A model generated the notes under the pieces. It did not search any database. It saw only the letters and a program-made list of their open reading frames with translations, and was not told the DNA's origin. Shown in pieces: positions 1 to 8,560 of a stretch of DNA of 36,923 nt; the first letter of the stretch is position 1; every line of letters begins with the position of its first letter. The stretch spans positions 1-36,923 of the forward strand of contig CAKSPH010000027.1 in the NCBI GenBank assembly GCA_934481355.1. Reading direction: 5' to 3'. Both the position numbers and the translations under genes were made by a program. This DNA is from an uncultured Oscillospiraceae bacterium (GTDB lineage: Bacteria > Bacillota > Clostridia > Oscillospirales > Ruminococcaceae).

Positions 1-881
1 GCCGCGAGGAGCTTCTCGATATCCTCCTGCGACATTTTACCGCCGGAGGGCTCGGTGTATTCCTCGGAGCGGCTGGAGCCGTCTACGGGCAGTGCGTCCG
101 CGTTTCCGACCGCGATATCAGGCTTGTCGGAGCTGTCCTTTGAACTGTCTGAGCTGTCGGAGCCTTCCTTTTCGCTGTCGGATTCATCGTCATCAAGACC
201 GACGGAGTGAAGGAGCTTCTCTATCTCGTCCTCGGACATCTTGTTGTTTTCAAGCTCCATCGCGGGGGCGTAGGATTCGTCCGGGGCTATGCAGACTGGT
301 ATGCGGCTTCCGGCGGTGATGGATTCCACATCTACCTTGTTCTGATTGAGTATCGAGCTGATGTCCGGCTTTCCCTCCGCCTTTGCGGGAGCCGCGCTCC
401 TTTCCTGCCGGGGAGCGGGCGCGGAAACTGCGGGAGTCTGCATTGGCTGAGCCTCCGGCTCTATCATGTATTCCTCGAACTCCCTGAGCGCGTCGTCGTA
501 GGATATCTTCTCGCCGTCGAAGCGGATCCAGTATTCATCATACGGCGTGATACCGTGGGTGCGGGTCAGTATGTTGTATACGTTGTACTTGTCCAGACCC
601 ATTCTGTCGAGTATTGGATATGTAAACGGGGTCCTGTCCTGAAATACGCGGCAGGAGAACAGATAGTATATGTCTGAGATGTTCAGCGGGCGCTGTATGG
701 TGGTGAGCATGAGCTCCCTGTACTTCGTGATTATGTTGTAGGAAACCTGCTCGTTTTCGTCCACCAGGTACTCGCAGACCTGCGCGTCCTCCGTGAGCAC
801 CGTGAACTTTAGCGGAAGCGGCATCTCAAAGGCGCGGTTGTCTACTATGCGGTAGCGGCTCGATTTTAATACATTACCCAT
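1..881 (-). CDS. Hypothetical protein with C-terminal repeated KMSxxxIEKLL motifs (3' end outside window)
   Basis: I do not recognise the family. The start ATG (complement of 879-881) follows a GGAGGG ribosome site at about 889-895. The visible ~293 residues comprise a folded N-terminal part of about 150 residues (with RTHGITPYDEYWIRF near residue 120), a proline/alanine-rich linker, then an acidic serine/aspartate-rich tail. The short motif KMSEDEIEKLL (complement of about 215-250) recurs at the window edge as KMSQEDIEKLL (about 1-40). It resembles the N-terminal LSQxEIDxLL peptide of FliM/FliY, which binds phospho-CheY, but there is no flagellar gene nearby. The likely picture is a scaffold or adaptor with short linear motifs on a disordered tail. 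The tail continues past position 1. Reading frame and start are clear; function is open. Confidence 0.75.
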   Translation of the reverse strand, partial: MGNVLKSSRYRIVDNRAFEMPLPLKFTVLTEDAQVCEYLVDENEQVSYNIITKYRELMLTTIQRPLNISDIYYLFSCRVFQDRTPFTYPILDRMGLDKYNVYNILTRTHGITPYDEYWIRFDGEKISYDDALREFEEYMIEPEAQPMQTPAVSAPAPRQERSAAPAKAEGKPDISSILNQNKVDVESITAGSRIPVCIAPDESYAPAMELENNKMSEDEIEKLLHSVGLDDDESDSEKEGSDSSDSSKDSSDKPDIAVGNADALPVDGSSRSEEYTEPSGGKMSQEDIEKLLA

Positions 882-921
882 TATATAAACCCTCCGGCGT
901 ATACTGTACATTATTAACATA

Positions 922-950
922 ATTATATCACAGTTCCCGAGTTTATTCAA
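922..950 (-). promoter_or_regulatory. SigA-type promoter for the minus-strand gene at 1-881
   Basis: On the minus strand TTGAAT (complement of 945-950) and TATAAT (complement of 922-927) are separated by 17 bp and lie about 40 bp upstream of the start codon. Confidence 0.7.
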
Positions 951-1079
951 GCGGTTTTTTCAAATATATGCCTTTCCGACGCCGGGTACTCCATCTGTAT
1001 TGTTCACAAAATAGTTTTGTGGGATTTGTGCAGGTTCAATAAAAATGCTCATGGAGGTCGAATTATTATTGTTTAAGTG

Positions 1080-1108
1080 TTTACAGAATGCTTTTTTTGT
1101 GTTATACT
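1080..1108 (+). promoter_or_regulatory. SigA-type promoter for the diguanylate cyclase gene
   Basis: TTTACA (1080-1085) and TATACT (1103-1108) are 17 bp apart, about 60 bp before the ATG at 1170. Confidence 0.7.
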
Positions 1109-1169
1109 GATACTAAGTAATTACGTCTAGTACTCTGCTTACGCAGAATGAAACGGGGAGAGTATATAA

Positions 1170-3119
1170 ATGAAGATCAGGACTATGCTGATGATAAGCG
1201 CGATGCTGTTCGCTATACTGCCTATGATCATATATGCAGTGTTCGCCGGGATAATGGTGGACAGGGACGGCGACAGGGAGTTCCGCGACACCGTCATCAA
1301 TATGGCGGAGAACGAGCGCTACACGCTCCAGACCTACATAAACACCGTTACCGGGGAAATGAATACGATCCTCGGCGATCCGGAGGTGCAGACCGCGCTC
1401 TCCGAGCAGAAGGCGAACGACTATGCTGGCAACTACCTGTCCGTGTTCGCTGAAGCCGACAAGAACATCGAGTCCATCATGCTTGTGGACAACGACGGCA
1501 ATATCTTCTGCGGAAGCGCCGGAAAGACCGGGCAGGTCGTTGACAACTTCGCCGCTTATGCGGAGTACCCCGACGACGCGCTGTTCTTCAACTCCATCAT
1601 CAACCCCGAGGCTACCGGCGGCGGAAAGAACCCTACCATGTTCATGAAGCACACCTCCGGCAAGTCCACGGTCATCATGAATTTCAAGCTCTCCGACCAC
1701 GGCTTCTTCTATGAGGCGGCAGGCGGAAGCACCTTCTACAACGGCGCGGTTGCCATCGCGGATTCCTCTGCGAACCACAATTACAGCATCGTTGATAACT
1801 TCAAGATAAACCTCTTCTACGAGTACCCCGCAGACATATTCAAGGCAAAGATAGACGCCCTGACGGACGACTCCCAGCCTGAGATAATCGAGTACACCCC
1901 CGCGAACAGCACCGCTCCCTACTATGCCGCAATGATCAGGGTCGGCGGTGAGAACGGACTCATCGCGATCGCAAACTGCCCAGTCAACGGAAGCGCGAAC
2001 TATTATTCCATGTCAGTGCGCAACTCCATCGTTCTGGCAGTGGTGCTCATTGCACTTGCAGTCATTGCCGGCGCGGTAGTGATTTCCATCCTTGTAACAG
2101 GACCGCTCAAGACCATCGAGGAGACCCTCGAGAAGGTGCGCCGCGGCGACCACGAGGCAAGGATCCCGACCGCAGTAAGCAACAACGAGTACGGTCAGAT
2201 GTCCCGTGCATTCAATAACCTGCTTGACGAGATAGTTGTCAGCGAGGACAGATACCGCACCATCACGGAGATGTCCGACAACATCATCTTCGAGTGGAAC
2301 TTCAAGACCAACGAGGTATTCTTCTCGAACAACTTCAACAAGAAGTTCAGCTACCGCGCGCCATCCGACCACTTCGGCGACAGCTTCCTGCTCAAGGCGA
2401 AGCTCCATGACGACGACGTAGAGCGCTACAAGTCAGACCTCGAGAAGCTCGGCAGGGGCGAGGAATTCAAGCACAACGAGTACCGCATGAAGAACATCTA
2501 CGGCGACTATATCTGGGTGCTCATCAGAACCGCGACCCTCCACGACAAGGACGGCAACCCGCTGAAGGTAGTCGGCGTCATACTGGATATCGACCGCGCG
2601 AAGAAGAGCGAGCAGCAGCTCACCGCAAGGGCAAGCTTCGACGCCCTCACGGAGCTCTACAACCGCGAGACTATCGAGAGCCAGATCGACAACGAGATCA
2701 CGCTGTCCGAGGCGCGTAAGTCCGAGATGGCGGTTCTGTTCGTGGACGTAGACGACTTCAAGCACTACAACGACCAGTACAGCCACGCCACCGGCGACCA
2801 GGTGCTGAAATTCGTTGCGCGCACCCTGAAGAACGTTGTCGGCGAGTTCGGCTTCGCGGGACGCTACGGCGGCGACGAGTTCATCGCGTGCGTACGCAAC
2901 GCTGAGATAAACGATCCGACCAGAGTTGCGCAGGATATCATCTCCAGACTTGAGGAAGGCTTCGACTGCGACGGCGTCCACCTGTCGGTCAGCGTTTCCA
3001 TCGGTATCTCGATGATAAAGGACGACTATAACACCCGCGTTGAGTACATCATCGGCAAGGCTGATGACGCGATGTACTCAGTTAAGAAGAACGGTAAGTC
3101 AAACTACGCGTTCATCTGA
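1170..3119 (+). CDS. Membrane sensor diguanylate cyclase (extracellular sensor-HAMP-PAS-GGDEF)
   Basis: A 649-aa inner-membrane enzyme expected to make c-di-GMP from two GTP. TM1 spans about residues 5-29, an extracytoplasmic Cache-like sensor region about 30-280, and TM2 about 286-308. HAMP follows (about 309-360), then a PAS fold (about 365-485; EDRYRTITEMSDNIIFEWN and a GDYIWVLIRTATLHDKDG segment), then GGDEF (about 490-649). The active-site loop RYGGDEF is intact, with GGDEF at 567-571, so catalysis is expected. The inhibitory I-site RxxD, normally just upstream, is replaced by GEFG, so product feedback at that site is probably absent. A GGGGAGA ribosome site precedes the ATG. The gene is monocistronic, with its own promoter and terminator. 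The ligand cannot be read from the sequence. Confidence 0.93.
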   Translation: MKIRTMLMISAMLFAILPMIIYAVFAGIMVDRDGDREFRDTVINMAENERYTLQTYINTVTGEMNTILGDPEVQTALSEQKANDYAGNYLSVFAEADKNIESIMLVDNDGNIFCGSAGKTGQVVDNFAAYAEYPDDALFFNSIINPEATGGGKNPTMFMKHTSGKSTVIMNFKLSDHGFFYEAAGGSTFYNGAVAIADSSANHNYSIVDNFKINLFYEYPADIFKAKIDALTDDSQPEIIEYTPANSTAPYYAAMIRVGGENGLIAIANCPVNGSANYYSMSVRNSIVLAVVLIALAVIAGAVVISILVTGPLKTIEETLEKVRRGDHEARIPTAVSNNEYGQMSRAFNNLLDEIVVSEDRYRTITEMSDNIIFEWNFKTNEVFFSNNFNKKFSYRAPSDHFGDSFLLKAKLHDDDVERYKSDLEKLGRGEEFKHNEYRMKNIYGDYIWVLIRTATLHDKDGNPLKVVGVILDIDRAKKSEQQLTARASFDALTELYNRETIESQIDNEITLSEARKSEMAVLFVDVDDFKHYNDQYSHATGDQVLKFVARTLKNVVGEFGFAGRYGGDEFIACVRNAEINDPTRVAQDIISRLEEGFDCDGVHLSVSVSIGISMIKDDYNTRVEYIIGKADDAMYSVKKNGKSNYAFI

Positions 3120-3137
3120 TTGATCAAGTTACACATG

Positions 3138-3167
3138 ACCTCCTCCGGAATACGGGGGAGGTTTTTG
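3138..3167 (+). terminator. Rho-independent terminator of the diguanylate cyclase gene
   Basis: ACCTCCTCC (3138-3146) pairs with GGGGGAGGT (3154-3162) with one G-T wobble around a 7-nt loop, followed by a T run. Confidence 0.85.
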
Positions 3168-3173
3168 TATTAC

Positions 3174-3333
3174 GGTCACCTCTAAAAAACCTTGTTTGAG
3201 TGAAAATGTGTATAGCACACCGCCTGCTTCAGAAAACCTCCTCGTAAGGCATACAGCCTTACTTCGTCGGCTTTCATCGCATTCGGTGCACTCTGCCCAT
3301 TTTCCCTTTTCAAACCGGTTTTTAGAGGTGACC
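3174..3333. mobile_element. MITE copy 1 (160 bp) with terminal inverted repeats and 5-bp target duplication
   Basis: The ends are GGTCACCTCTAAAAAACC and its near-perfect reverse complement GGTTTTTAGAGGTGACC. The element is flanked on both sides by ATTAC (3169-3173 and 3334-3338), a 5-bp target-site duplication. An inverted copy (about 95% alike by eye) lies at 34420-34577 with a different duplication. The interior holds a GTAAGGC/GCCTTAC hairpin and no convincing gene. It is non-autonomous, so a transposase elsewhere must recognise these ends. Confidence 0.88.
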
Positions 3334-3418
3334 ATTACAAAAAAAACGCCCGGAGAGCCATATTTTATAAGAAAACAACGAAAATTACCGCCAACAGAGG
3401 TTTTTTTGCCGATTCTGG

Positions 3419-3447
3419 TTGAAACGCCGCCGGAAGTGTGTTATAAT
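3419..3447 (+). promoter_or_regulatory. SigA-type promoter for the polysaccharide gene
   Basis: TTGAAA (3419-3424) and TATAAT (3442-3447) are 17 bp apart, leaving a leader of about 60 nt before the ATG at 3513. The gene's ribosome site (AAAGGT) is weak. Confidence 0.75.
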
Positions 3448-3512
3448 AAACTTATGTGTAAACTCAGAACCAGGTCAACTGTAATATAATTGTAATATAA
3501 AGGTAACTGCTG

Positions 3513-6500
3513 ATGATAAAAGAAAACCAGAAGCTGTTCAACCGCCTGAACGTACTCACGGACGCGGCGGCAGCCTTCATCTCTGTCGCGGCGGCGTATC
3601 TGCTGGTGTTCAATCTGCTGGATTTCGACAGGAACTATCCGCTGACGGATTACTTCAAGCTGCTGCTGATCTTCGTGCCGGTGCAGCTTCTGACATACGG
3701 CTGCATGGGGCTTTACGGCTCGTTCCGCAGCAAGCGCTTCACGCGGGAGTTCGGCAGGCTGTTCGCCGCGTTCCTGCTGGACGGACTGACGCTCGTTGCC
3801 CTGCTGTATGTGGCGCAGATAATCGACTTCTCGCGCTGGGCGCTGGCGATATTCCTCGTGATGGATTTCGCGCTCGTGGCGCTGAAGCGCTTCATTATGC
3901 GGAAGGTCCTGCGGAAGTTCCGGCAGAGCGGCTACAACCAGAAATACGTTCTGATAGTCGGAAGCGGCGCCGCCGCCAGGGATTACCTCAGAACCATCAG
4001 GGAGGAAAAGCACCTCGGCTTTGTGTGCGCGGGGTACGTTTCCGACGGGGAAATGCCCGGCGCGGAGAAAAAGGGCGGAATGTCCTCCCTTCTGACCGTG
4101 CTGGAGGAGCGCAGCTATGACGAGGCAGTGTGCGCGCTGGACCCCGGCGATGATGAGAAGCTCGCAAACGTTGTGGAGGCGTGCGAGCTCACCGGAACGA
4201 AAATTTCCGTTATACCAAGCATTTACAAGTACATGAGCTCCACTCCGGCGATAGACATGGTGGGAAATATCCCGATGCTGAACATCCGGCGCATTCCGCT
4301 GGACAACATCGGAAACGCGATCCTGAAGCGCGCGCTGGATATCGTGGGCTCAGCGGTGCTGCTGATACTGACCTCCCCGGTGATGCTGGCGAGTATGCTT
4401 GTGATAAGGCTCACCATGGGCGGGGACGCGATATTCCGGCAGAAGCGCGTGGGGCTCAACAAAAAGGTGTTCACCATGTACAAGCTGAAATCCATGCGGG
4501 ACAGCGCCGAGAGCGACACCGCGTGGTCAAGGGACTCCGACCCGCGCCGCACGAAATTCGGATCCTTTATCCGGAAGTTCTCGATAGACGAACTCCCGCA
4601 GCTCGTCAACGTGCTGAAGGGCGAGATGAGCCTTGTTGGTCCCCGACCGGAGATTCCGTTCTACGTCAACGATTTCAAGGACAAGATACCGATGTATATG
4701 ATAAAGCATCAGGTAAAGCCCGGAATCACCGGACTGGCGCAGATAAACGGCTACCGCGGGGATACATCGATAGAAAAGCGGATAGAGTACGATGTGCAGT
4801 ACATAGAGAACTGGAGCTTCTTCCTTGATATCTCGATACTGATAAAGACCGCCCTGAGCGGATTCATGAATTCCGAAAAGCTGTCCGGGAAGTCTGAGCC
4901 CGGCGGCAGAAAGAAAAAATACAGACCGGAGAAATACAACATGAACAATAACAAAGCAAAAACCGACCTGATGGCGCTGGCAATGTTCCTGCCGTCAGTC
5001 GTAGCTGCGGCGCTTATGCCGATATTCCTTCATATAACAAAGGTGACTACGACTTTTGAGAAAACCTTCCAGTTCCTTGGCGGAAGCGCGGTCACTGCCG
5101 ATGATGGTACCGTCAGCTATGAACTGTTCGATGCATATTCGCAGGGAAAGGGCGTCCTGCTGATAGTCCTTGCGCTGATAATGCTGGGAATGATTCTGCT
5201 GTGCTGCATTTCGCTGTTCAGGCGGGTGGAGAAGCGCTCCCTCGTATATGTGGGGAGTTCCCTTGTGTTTGTCGTGATGGCGCTTGCCTCCGCCGTGAAC
5301 TCCTCCTATCAGAACATCGCGTTCTTCGGAGAGTACGACCGTGCGGAGGGCTTCTGGACGCTGGCGTGCTATTTTGTGCTATTCCTGTTCTCAATGTACG
5401 CTTTCCGTACCTCGGGTAATTTCAAGCCGCTTTCCATCGCGCTGTTCATCGCAGTCGGCGTGAACGCGCTTATCGGCGTTTTTCAGATAACGGGCAACGA
5501 CCTGCTTGGTATGGACTGGTTTGTTAACCTTGTCAAGGACCGCTCCCTTGCAGATGTCGCGCTTTCTTCCACATCAGTCACAAGGCAGTCCTTTGGAGCG
5601 CTGTATAACTCCAACTATGTCGGAAGCTTCGGCGGCCTTATCATTCCGCTGTTTACCGTTATGGCGATTTACTCAAAGGAGATGCTCTGGCGCGTACTCT
5701 ATATCGTATTCGACCTGACGGCTGTATTCTTCCTTGTGGGAAGTAATGCACGAAGCGGTATCGTTGCTGTCGCAGCCGCACTCGTTGTGGGAATAATCGT
5801 CTTTGCACGGCAGATAGGCAGACACTGGAAGCGCTGCGCCGCTATCGTTGCCGCAGCGGCGGTGGTGTTCACAGGAGCCAACTTCGCCCTCGGAAACAAA
5901 CTTTTCGCGCGTATCCCGTCGCTGGTGCAGGACGCTGTAGGACTGTTCCTGCCTGCTGACGAGGCGGACAAGGATCTTTATTCCAAAATACCGCTCAGGG
6001 AGATAAACACCCCCGGAAACAATACCGTGGTATTCACCGGTCAGAATGACGTGCTCACCGCGTCATATGATAAGGATATACAAAACTATGTCTTTACAAA
6101 CAGCGCCGGAGAGGAAGTCCCGTCGGAATCCTCGTTCGTTCTGGGCATCAGCGGATATGACGACCTGAAAATAACCGCGCATTATCTTGAAAAGTACGTT
6201 GATATATCCCTCGGCGGCGCTAAAATGAGATACAACATCAACGATGACGGCACGCTTACGGACAGCGACAGCGCTGAAAATGTTCCGGAATCCCCGGAGG
6301 GCTCCTCTATAATCGCGGGAGCGCTTGGCGTTGTCGGTATCTCCGATGGCTCCAGCAGTTTCTATATGGAGTACGACCAGGATTACAGGCGCTTTTTCTT
6401 CACCACTAACGAAGAAGAGAATATCGAGTATAACGAAACGGTTTCATTCCCCGGAAGCTTTGACGGCGTACACCTGCTGCTGATGAACTCCGAGGAGGGT

Positions 6501-7397
6501 GCGTACGTCCGCGACGTAATCGCGCTCACCTTCAATGAGGATTCCGGCAACTCACTGTTCTTTATGCTGGAAAATGAAACGCGCATAAAGATGATACACT
6601 ACCGCACTTCCGAAAGATTCGACCCGGTAAATGCAGACCACATCGGCTTCGAGGGCAAGGAGAAGCTCGGTTCTTCAAGAGGCTACATCTGGTCCAGGAC
6701 GCTCCCGCTGCTGAAGAACTGCCTGCTGACAGGCTACGGCGCGGATACGTTCACATACGTTTTCCCGCAGAACGACGTACTTGCCAAGTACTACTCATAC
6801 GCGGACTTCGGCGAGGGCTTCTATGTAACGGTCGATAAGCCGCATAATATGTATCTCCAGATATTCTACGGCAACGGACTTATCGCGCTCATCGCGTTCC
6901 TTGCGATATGCGTGTTCTATCTTGTGGACTGCTTCCGGCTGTATGCGCTCCGTAGGGAATACCGCCCCGAACAGATAATGGGCGCCGCCGTAATGCTCGG
7001 CGTGGTCGGCTATCTTGCGGCGGGAATGTTCAACGATTCCGTCGTGCACGTTGCTCCGGTGTTCTGGATACTGCTCGGCGTGGGCGCGGCTCTCAACACC
7101 ATCAACCGCCGCGCGGACAGGAATGTTGCGCTCGACGAGGATTACGTTCCGGTTCAGACGGAGCCCGCTCCTGCTCCGGCAGAGCAGGAAAAGGACCGCG
7201 AAACGGTCGACGCTGCAAAGGCGCTTGCCGCTATAATCCGCGCAGATCAGAAGCCAAGGACAGAGCACGAGGAGCGCAGACAGCCCACCAGGGAGGATAT
7301 CAGCAACCTGCTGGAGAGCGTCCGCGCCATGCGTGAGAAATATGCGGAGGAGCAGAAGAACTCCCCCGCAGAGGAGCACAAGAATGATAAAGGCTGA
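3513..7397 (+). CDS. Fusion of polyprenyl-phosphate glycosylphosphotransferase (WcaJ/WbaP type) and Wzy/O-antigen-ligase-like polymerase
   Basis: 1294 aa with two normally separate activities. Residues 1-~470 are a complete polyprenyl glycosylphosphotransferase: an N-terminal membrane bundle, a Rossmann-like segment (VLIVGSGAAARDY), KRALDIVGS before the catalytic domain, FTMYKLKSMR, the catalytic Asp-Glu pair in SIDELPQ (D359, E360), VGPRPE and KPGITGLAQINGYRGDT. It should load the first sugar-phosphate on undecaprenyl phosphate. From about 477 the chain is a multi-TM protein with a large extracytoplasmic loop (about 820-1040) and Wzy_C-type signatures SRGYIWSRTLPLLK and KPHNMYLQ (H1111), typical of polymerases or ligases. 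It ends in a ~90-residue charged cytoplasmic tail. Met477 (ATG at 4941) is preceded by GGAGA at normal spacing, so the second half may also be made separately. The following phosphatase gene overlaps it by 14 nt. Confidence 0.9.
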   Translation: MIKENQKLFNRLNVLTDAAAAFISVAAAYLLVFNLLDFDRNYPLTDYFKLLLIFVPVQLLTYGCMGLYGSFRSKRFTREFGRLFAAFLLDGLTLVALLYVAQIIDFSRWALAIFLVMDFALVALKRFIMRKVLRKFRQSGYNQKYVLIVGSGAAARDYLRTIREEKHLGFVCAGYVSDGEMPGAEKKGGMSSLLTVLEERSYDEAVCALDPGDDEKLANVVEACELTGTKISVIPSIYKYMSSTPAIDMVGNIPMLNIRRIPLDNIGNAILKRALDIVGSAVLLILTSPVMLASMLVIRLTMGGDAIFRQKRVGLNKKVFTMYKLKSMRDSAESDTAWSRDSDPRRTKFGSFIRKFSIDELPQLVNVLKGEMSLVGPRPEIPFYVNDFKDKIPMYMIKHQVKPGITGLAQINGYRGDTSIEKRIEYDVQYIENWSFFLDISILIKTALSGFMNSEKLSGKSEPGGRKKKYRPEKYNMNNNKAKTDLMALAMFLPSVVAAALMPIFLHITKVTTTFEKTFQFLGGSAVTADDGTVSYELFDAYSQGKGVLLIVLALIMLGMILLCCISLFRRVEKRSLVYVGSSLVFVVMALASAVNSSYQNIAFFGEYDRAEGFWTLACYFVLFLFSMYAFRTSGNFKPLSIALFIAVGVNALIGVFQITGNDLLGMDWFVNLVKDRSLADVALSSTSVTRQSFGALYNSNYVGSFGGLIIPLFTVMAIYSKEMLWRVLYIVFDLTAVFFLVGSNARSGIVAVAAALVVGIIVFARQIGRHWKRCAAIVAAAAVVFTGANFALGNKLFARIPSLVQDAVGLFLPADEADKDLYSKIPLREINTPGNNTVVFTGQNDVLTASYDKDIQNYVFTNSAGEEVPSESSFVLGISGYDDLKITAHYLEKYVDISLGGAKMRYNINDDGTLTDSDSAENVPESPEGSSIIAGALGVVGISDGSSSFYMEYDQDYRRFFFTTNEEENIEYNETVSFPGSFDGVHLLLMNSEEGAYVRDVIALTFNEDSGNSLFFMLENETRIKMIHYRTSERFDPVNADHIGFEGKEKLGSSRGYIWSRTLPLLKNCLLTGYGADTFTYVFPQNDVLAKYYSYADFGEGFYVTVDKPHNMYLQIFYGNGLIALIAFLAICVFYLVDCFRLYALRREYRPEQIMGAAVMLGVVGYLAAGMFNDSVVHVAPVFWILLGVGAALNTINRRADRNVALDEDYVPVQTEPAPAPAEQEKDRETVDAAKALAAIIRADQKPRTEHEERRQPTREDISNLLESVRAMREKYAEEQKNSPAEEHKNDKG

Positions 7398-8172
7398 TCA
7401 GCACACGCACACATTCGTTTCCACCGACAGCGACCAGCCGATGGAGGGCGCGGTACGGGCGATGAGAGCCCGGGGGCTCCGGACGGTGTGCTTCACCGAG
7501 CATATGGACATGGACTACCCGGGCGGCGAATTTGTCCTCGATACGGAGGATTACCTCCGGCGGCTGAACGAGCTGCGTCCGCAGTTCCCGGACATGGAGC
7601 TGCTTTTCGGCGTGGAGCTGGGTCTGATGGACTACCTTGCGCCGCGCCTGCGGGAGTACGTCCGCCAGTGGGATTTCGATCTCGTTATCGGTTCCTCCCA
7701 CCTTGTGGACGGTGTTGACCCATACTACCCGGAATATTTCGCGCAGCACGGGGACTACAACGGAATCCTGCGCTATTTCGAGAGCATTCTCGCGAATATC
7801 GCGGCGTTCGATGATTTCGACGTGTACGGGCACCTGGATTATGTCGTGCGGTACAGCGGCGCGAAGAATTACCGCCCCGCAGACTACGCTGATATACTTG
7901 ACGAGATACTGAAAAAGCTGATCTCCATGGGCAAGGGGATAGAGCTGAACACCGCCGGGCTGAAATACGGTCTGGGCTTCGCTCACCCGCACCCGGAGGT
8001 GCTCCGGCGCTACCGGGAGCTTGGCGGAGAGATAATCACGGTCGGCTCGGACGGACATAAGTCGGAGCATTACGCGTGGGAATTCGGCGCGGCGGAGGAT
8101 ATACTCAAAGCGGCGGGATTCACGCATTATACGGTTTTCCGGAAGCGTAAGCCGGAGTTCGTGAAGCTATAA
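7384..8172 (+). CDS. PHP-domain phosphatase, histidinol-phosphatase (HisK/HisJ) type
   Basis: 262 aa from the ATG at 7384, chosen because GAGGAG (7371-7376) sits 7 nt upstream and the protein then begins with the diagnostic metal-binding motif DQHTHTF. Further PHP motifs are FTEHMDMD, GSSHLVDG, YGHLDYVVRY and TVGSDGHKSEHY. Length and motif order match monofunctional histidinol-phosphate phosphatases (last dephosphorylation of histidine synthesis). It overlaps the polysaccharide fusion gene by 14 nt, which suggests translational coupling. In Gram-positive capsule loci PHP proteins (CpsB type) act as tyrosine phosphatases, so a role with the polysaccharide genes is possible, but the HxH/SDxH pattern and the tail look more like histidinol phosphatase. 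Confidence 0.88.
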   Translation: MIKADQHTHTFVSTDSDQPMEGAVRAMRARGLRTVCFTEHMDMDYPGGEFVLDTEDYLRRLNELRPQFPDMELLFGVELGLMDYLAPRLREYVRQWDFDLVIGSSHLVDGVDPYYPEYFAQHGDYNGILRYFESILANIAAFDDFDVYGHLDYVVRYSGAKNYRPADYADILDEILKKLISMGKGIELNTAGLKYGLGFAHPHPEVLRRYRELGGEIITVGSDGHKSEHYAWEFGAAEDILKAAGFTHYTVFRKRKPEFVKL

Positions 8173-8177
8173 AAAAT

Positions 8178-8205
8178 ACCGGGGCTGTCGAAGTCCCGGT
8201 TTTTC
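8178..8205 (+). terminator. Rho-independent terminator after the PHP phosphatase
   Basis: ACCGGG (8178-8183) pairs with CCCGGT (8195-8200), followed by TTTTCT. Confidence 0.8.
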
Positions 8206-8425
8206 TGTGTAAAGGAGTCCGCTTAAAAGCCCGCCCCCACACTATCGCGTGTTCCGCGTCCCGTATCTCCAGTAAAATTCGAGCCACGGCGTTTACTCGC
8301 GGTCAAGGTGGTACGACCACTGCGAGGGTAGCACCCCTTGCGGGTCAAGGGCAGCGCCCTTGTCGCCTCCGCAGAGGCGAAACTTCCCTCACAAATCAAG
8401 TTTTCGGCATACTTTCCACTGTCGA
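8206..8425. other. Structured intergenic DNA, no supported gene
   Basis: No gene is convincing here. The stretch is packed with short perfect hairpins: GTGG/CCAC around TACGA near 8310, AAGGGC/GCCCTT near 8345-8360, and GCCTC/GAGGC near 8367-8380. Together with the adjoining repeat (8426-8555) it has the look of a dispersed non-coding repeat. A 74-codon minus-strand frame is a shadow without ribosome site. Confidence 0.5.
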
Positions 8426-8555
8426 GCGCGTTATACTTCCGCTTCAAAAAGCGCTAAAGGGGTGTGGGGGAAAACAAGAGTTTTCCCCCACTAAGCAACA
8501 TAGAGTCTTAATTGCGTCCGCCCTCCGGAACAGTCCGGTGGACTGTTCCGGACGG
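8426..8555 (+). repeat. Dispersed hairpin repeat, copy A
   Basis: About 130 bp, found again inverted at 36686-36816. Both copies share, in order, GCGCGTTATA, GCGCTAAAGGGG, a hairpin of GGGGGAAAA and TTTTCCCCC around CAAGAG, GTCTTAAT, and a long terminal hairpin whose 12-nt arms are CCGGAACAGTCC and GGACTGTTCCGG. Paired changes in copy B (CCGAAACAGTCC/GGACTGTTTCGG) keep the pairing, which argues that the folded form matters. Confidence 0.75.
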
Positions 8556-8560
8556 AACCC

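Noticed and set aside
3196..3489. ORFs in and beside MITE copy 1 (also 3129-3335 minus)
   Set aside because: They cross the MITE ends and target duplication and have no ribosome site; copy 2 does not keep the frames.
8223..8447. 74-codon minus-strand ORF
   Set aside because: Low-complexity translation, no ribosome site, lies in hairpin-rich repeat DNA.
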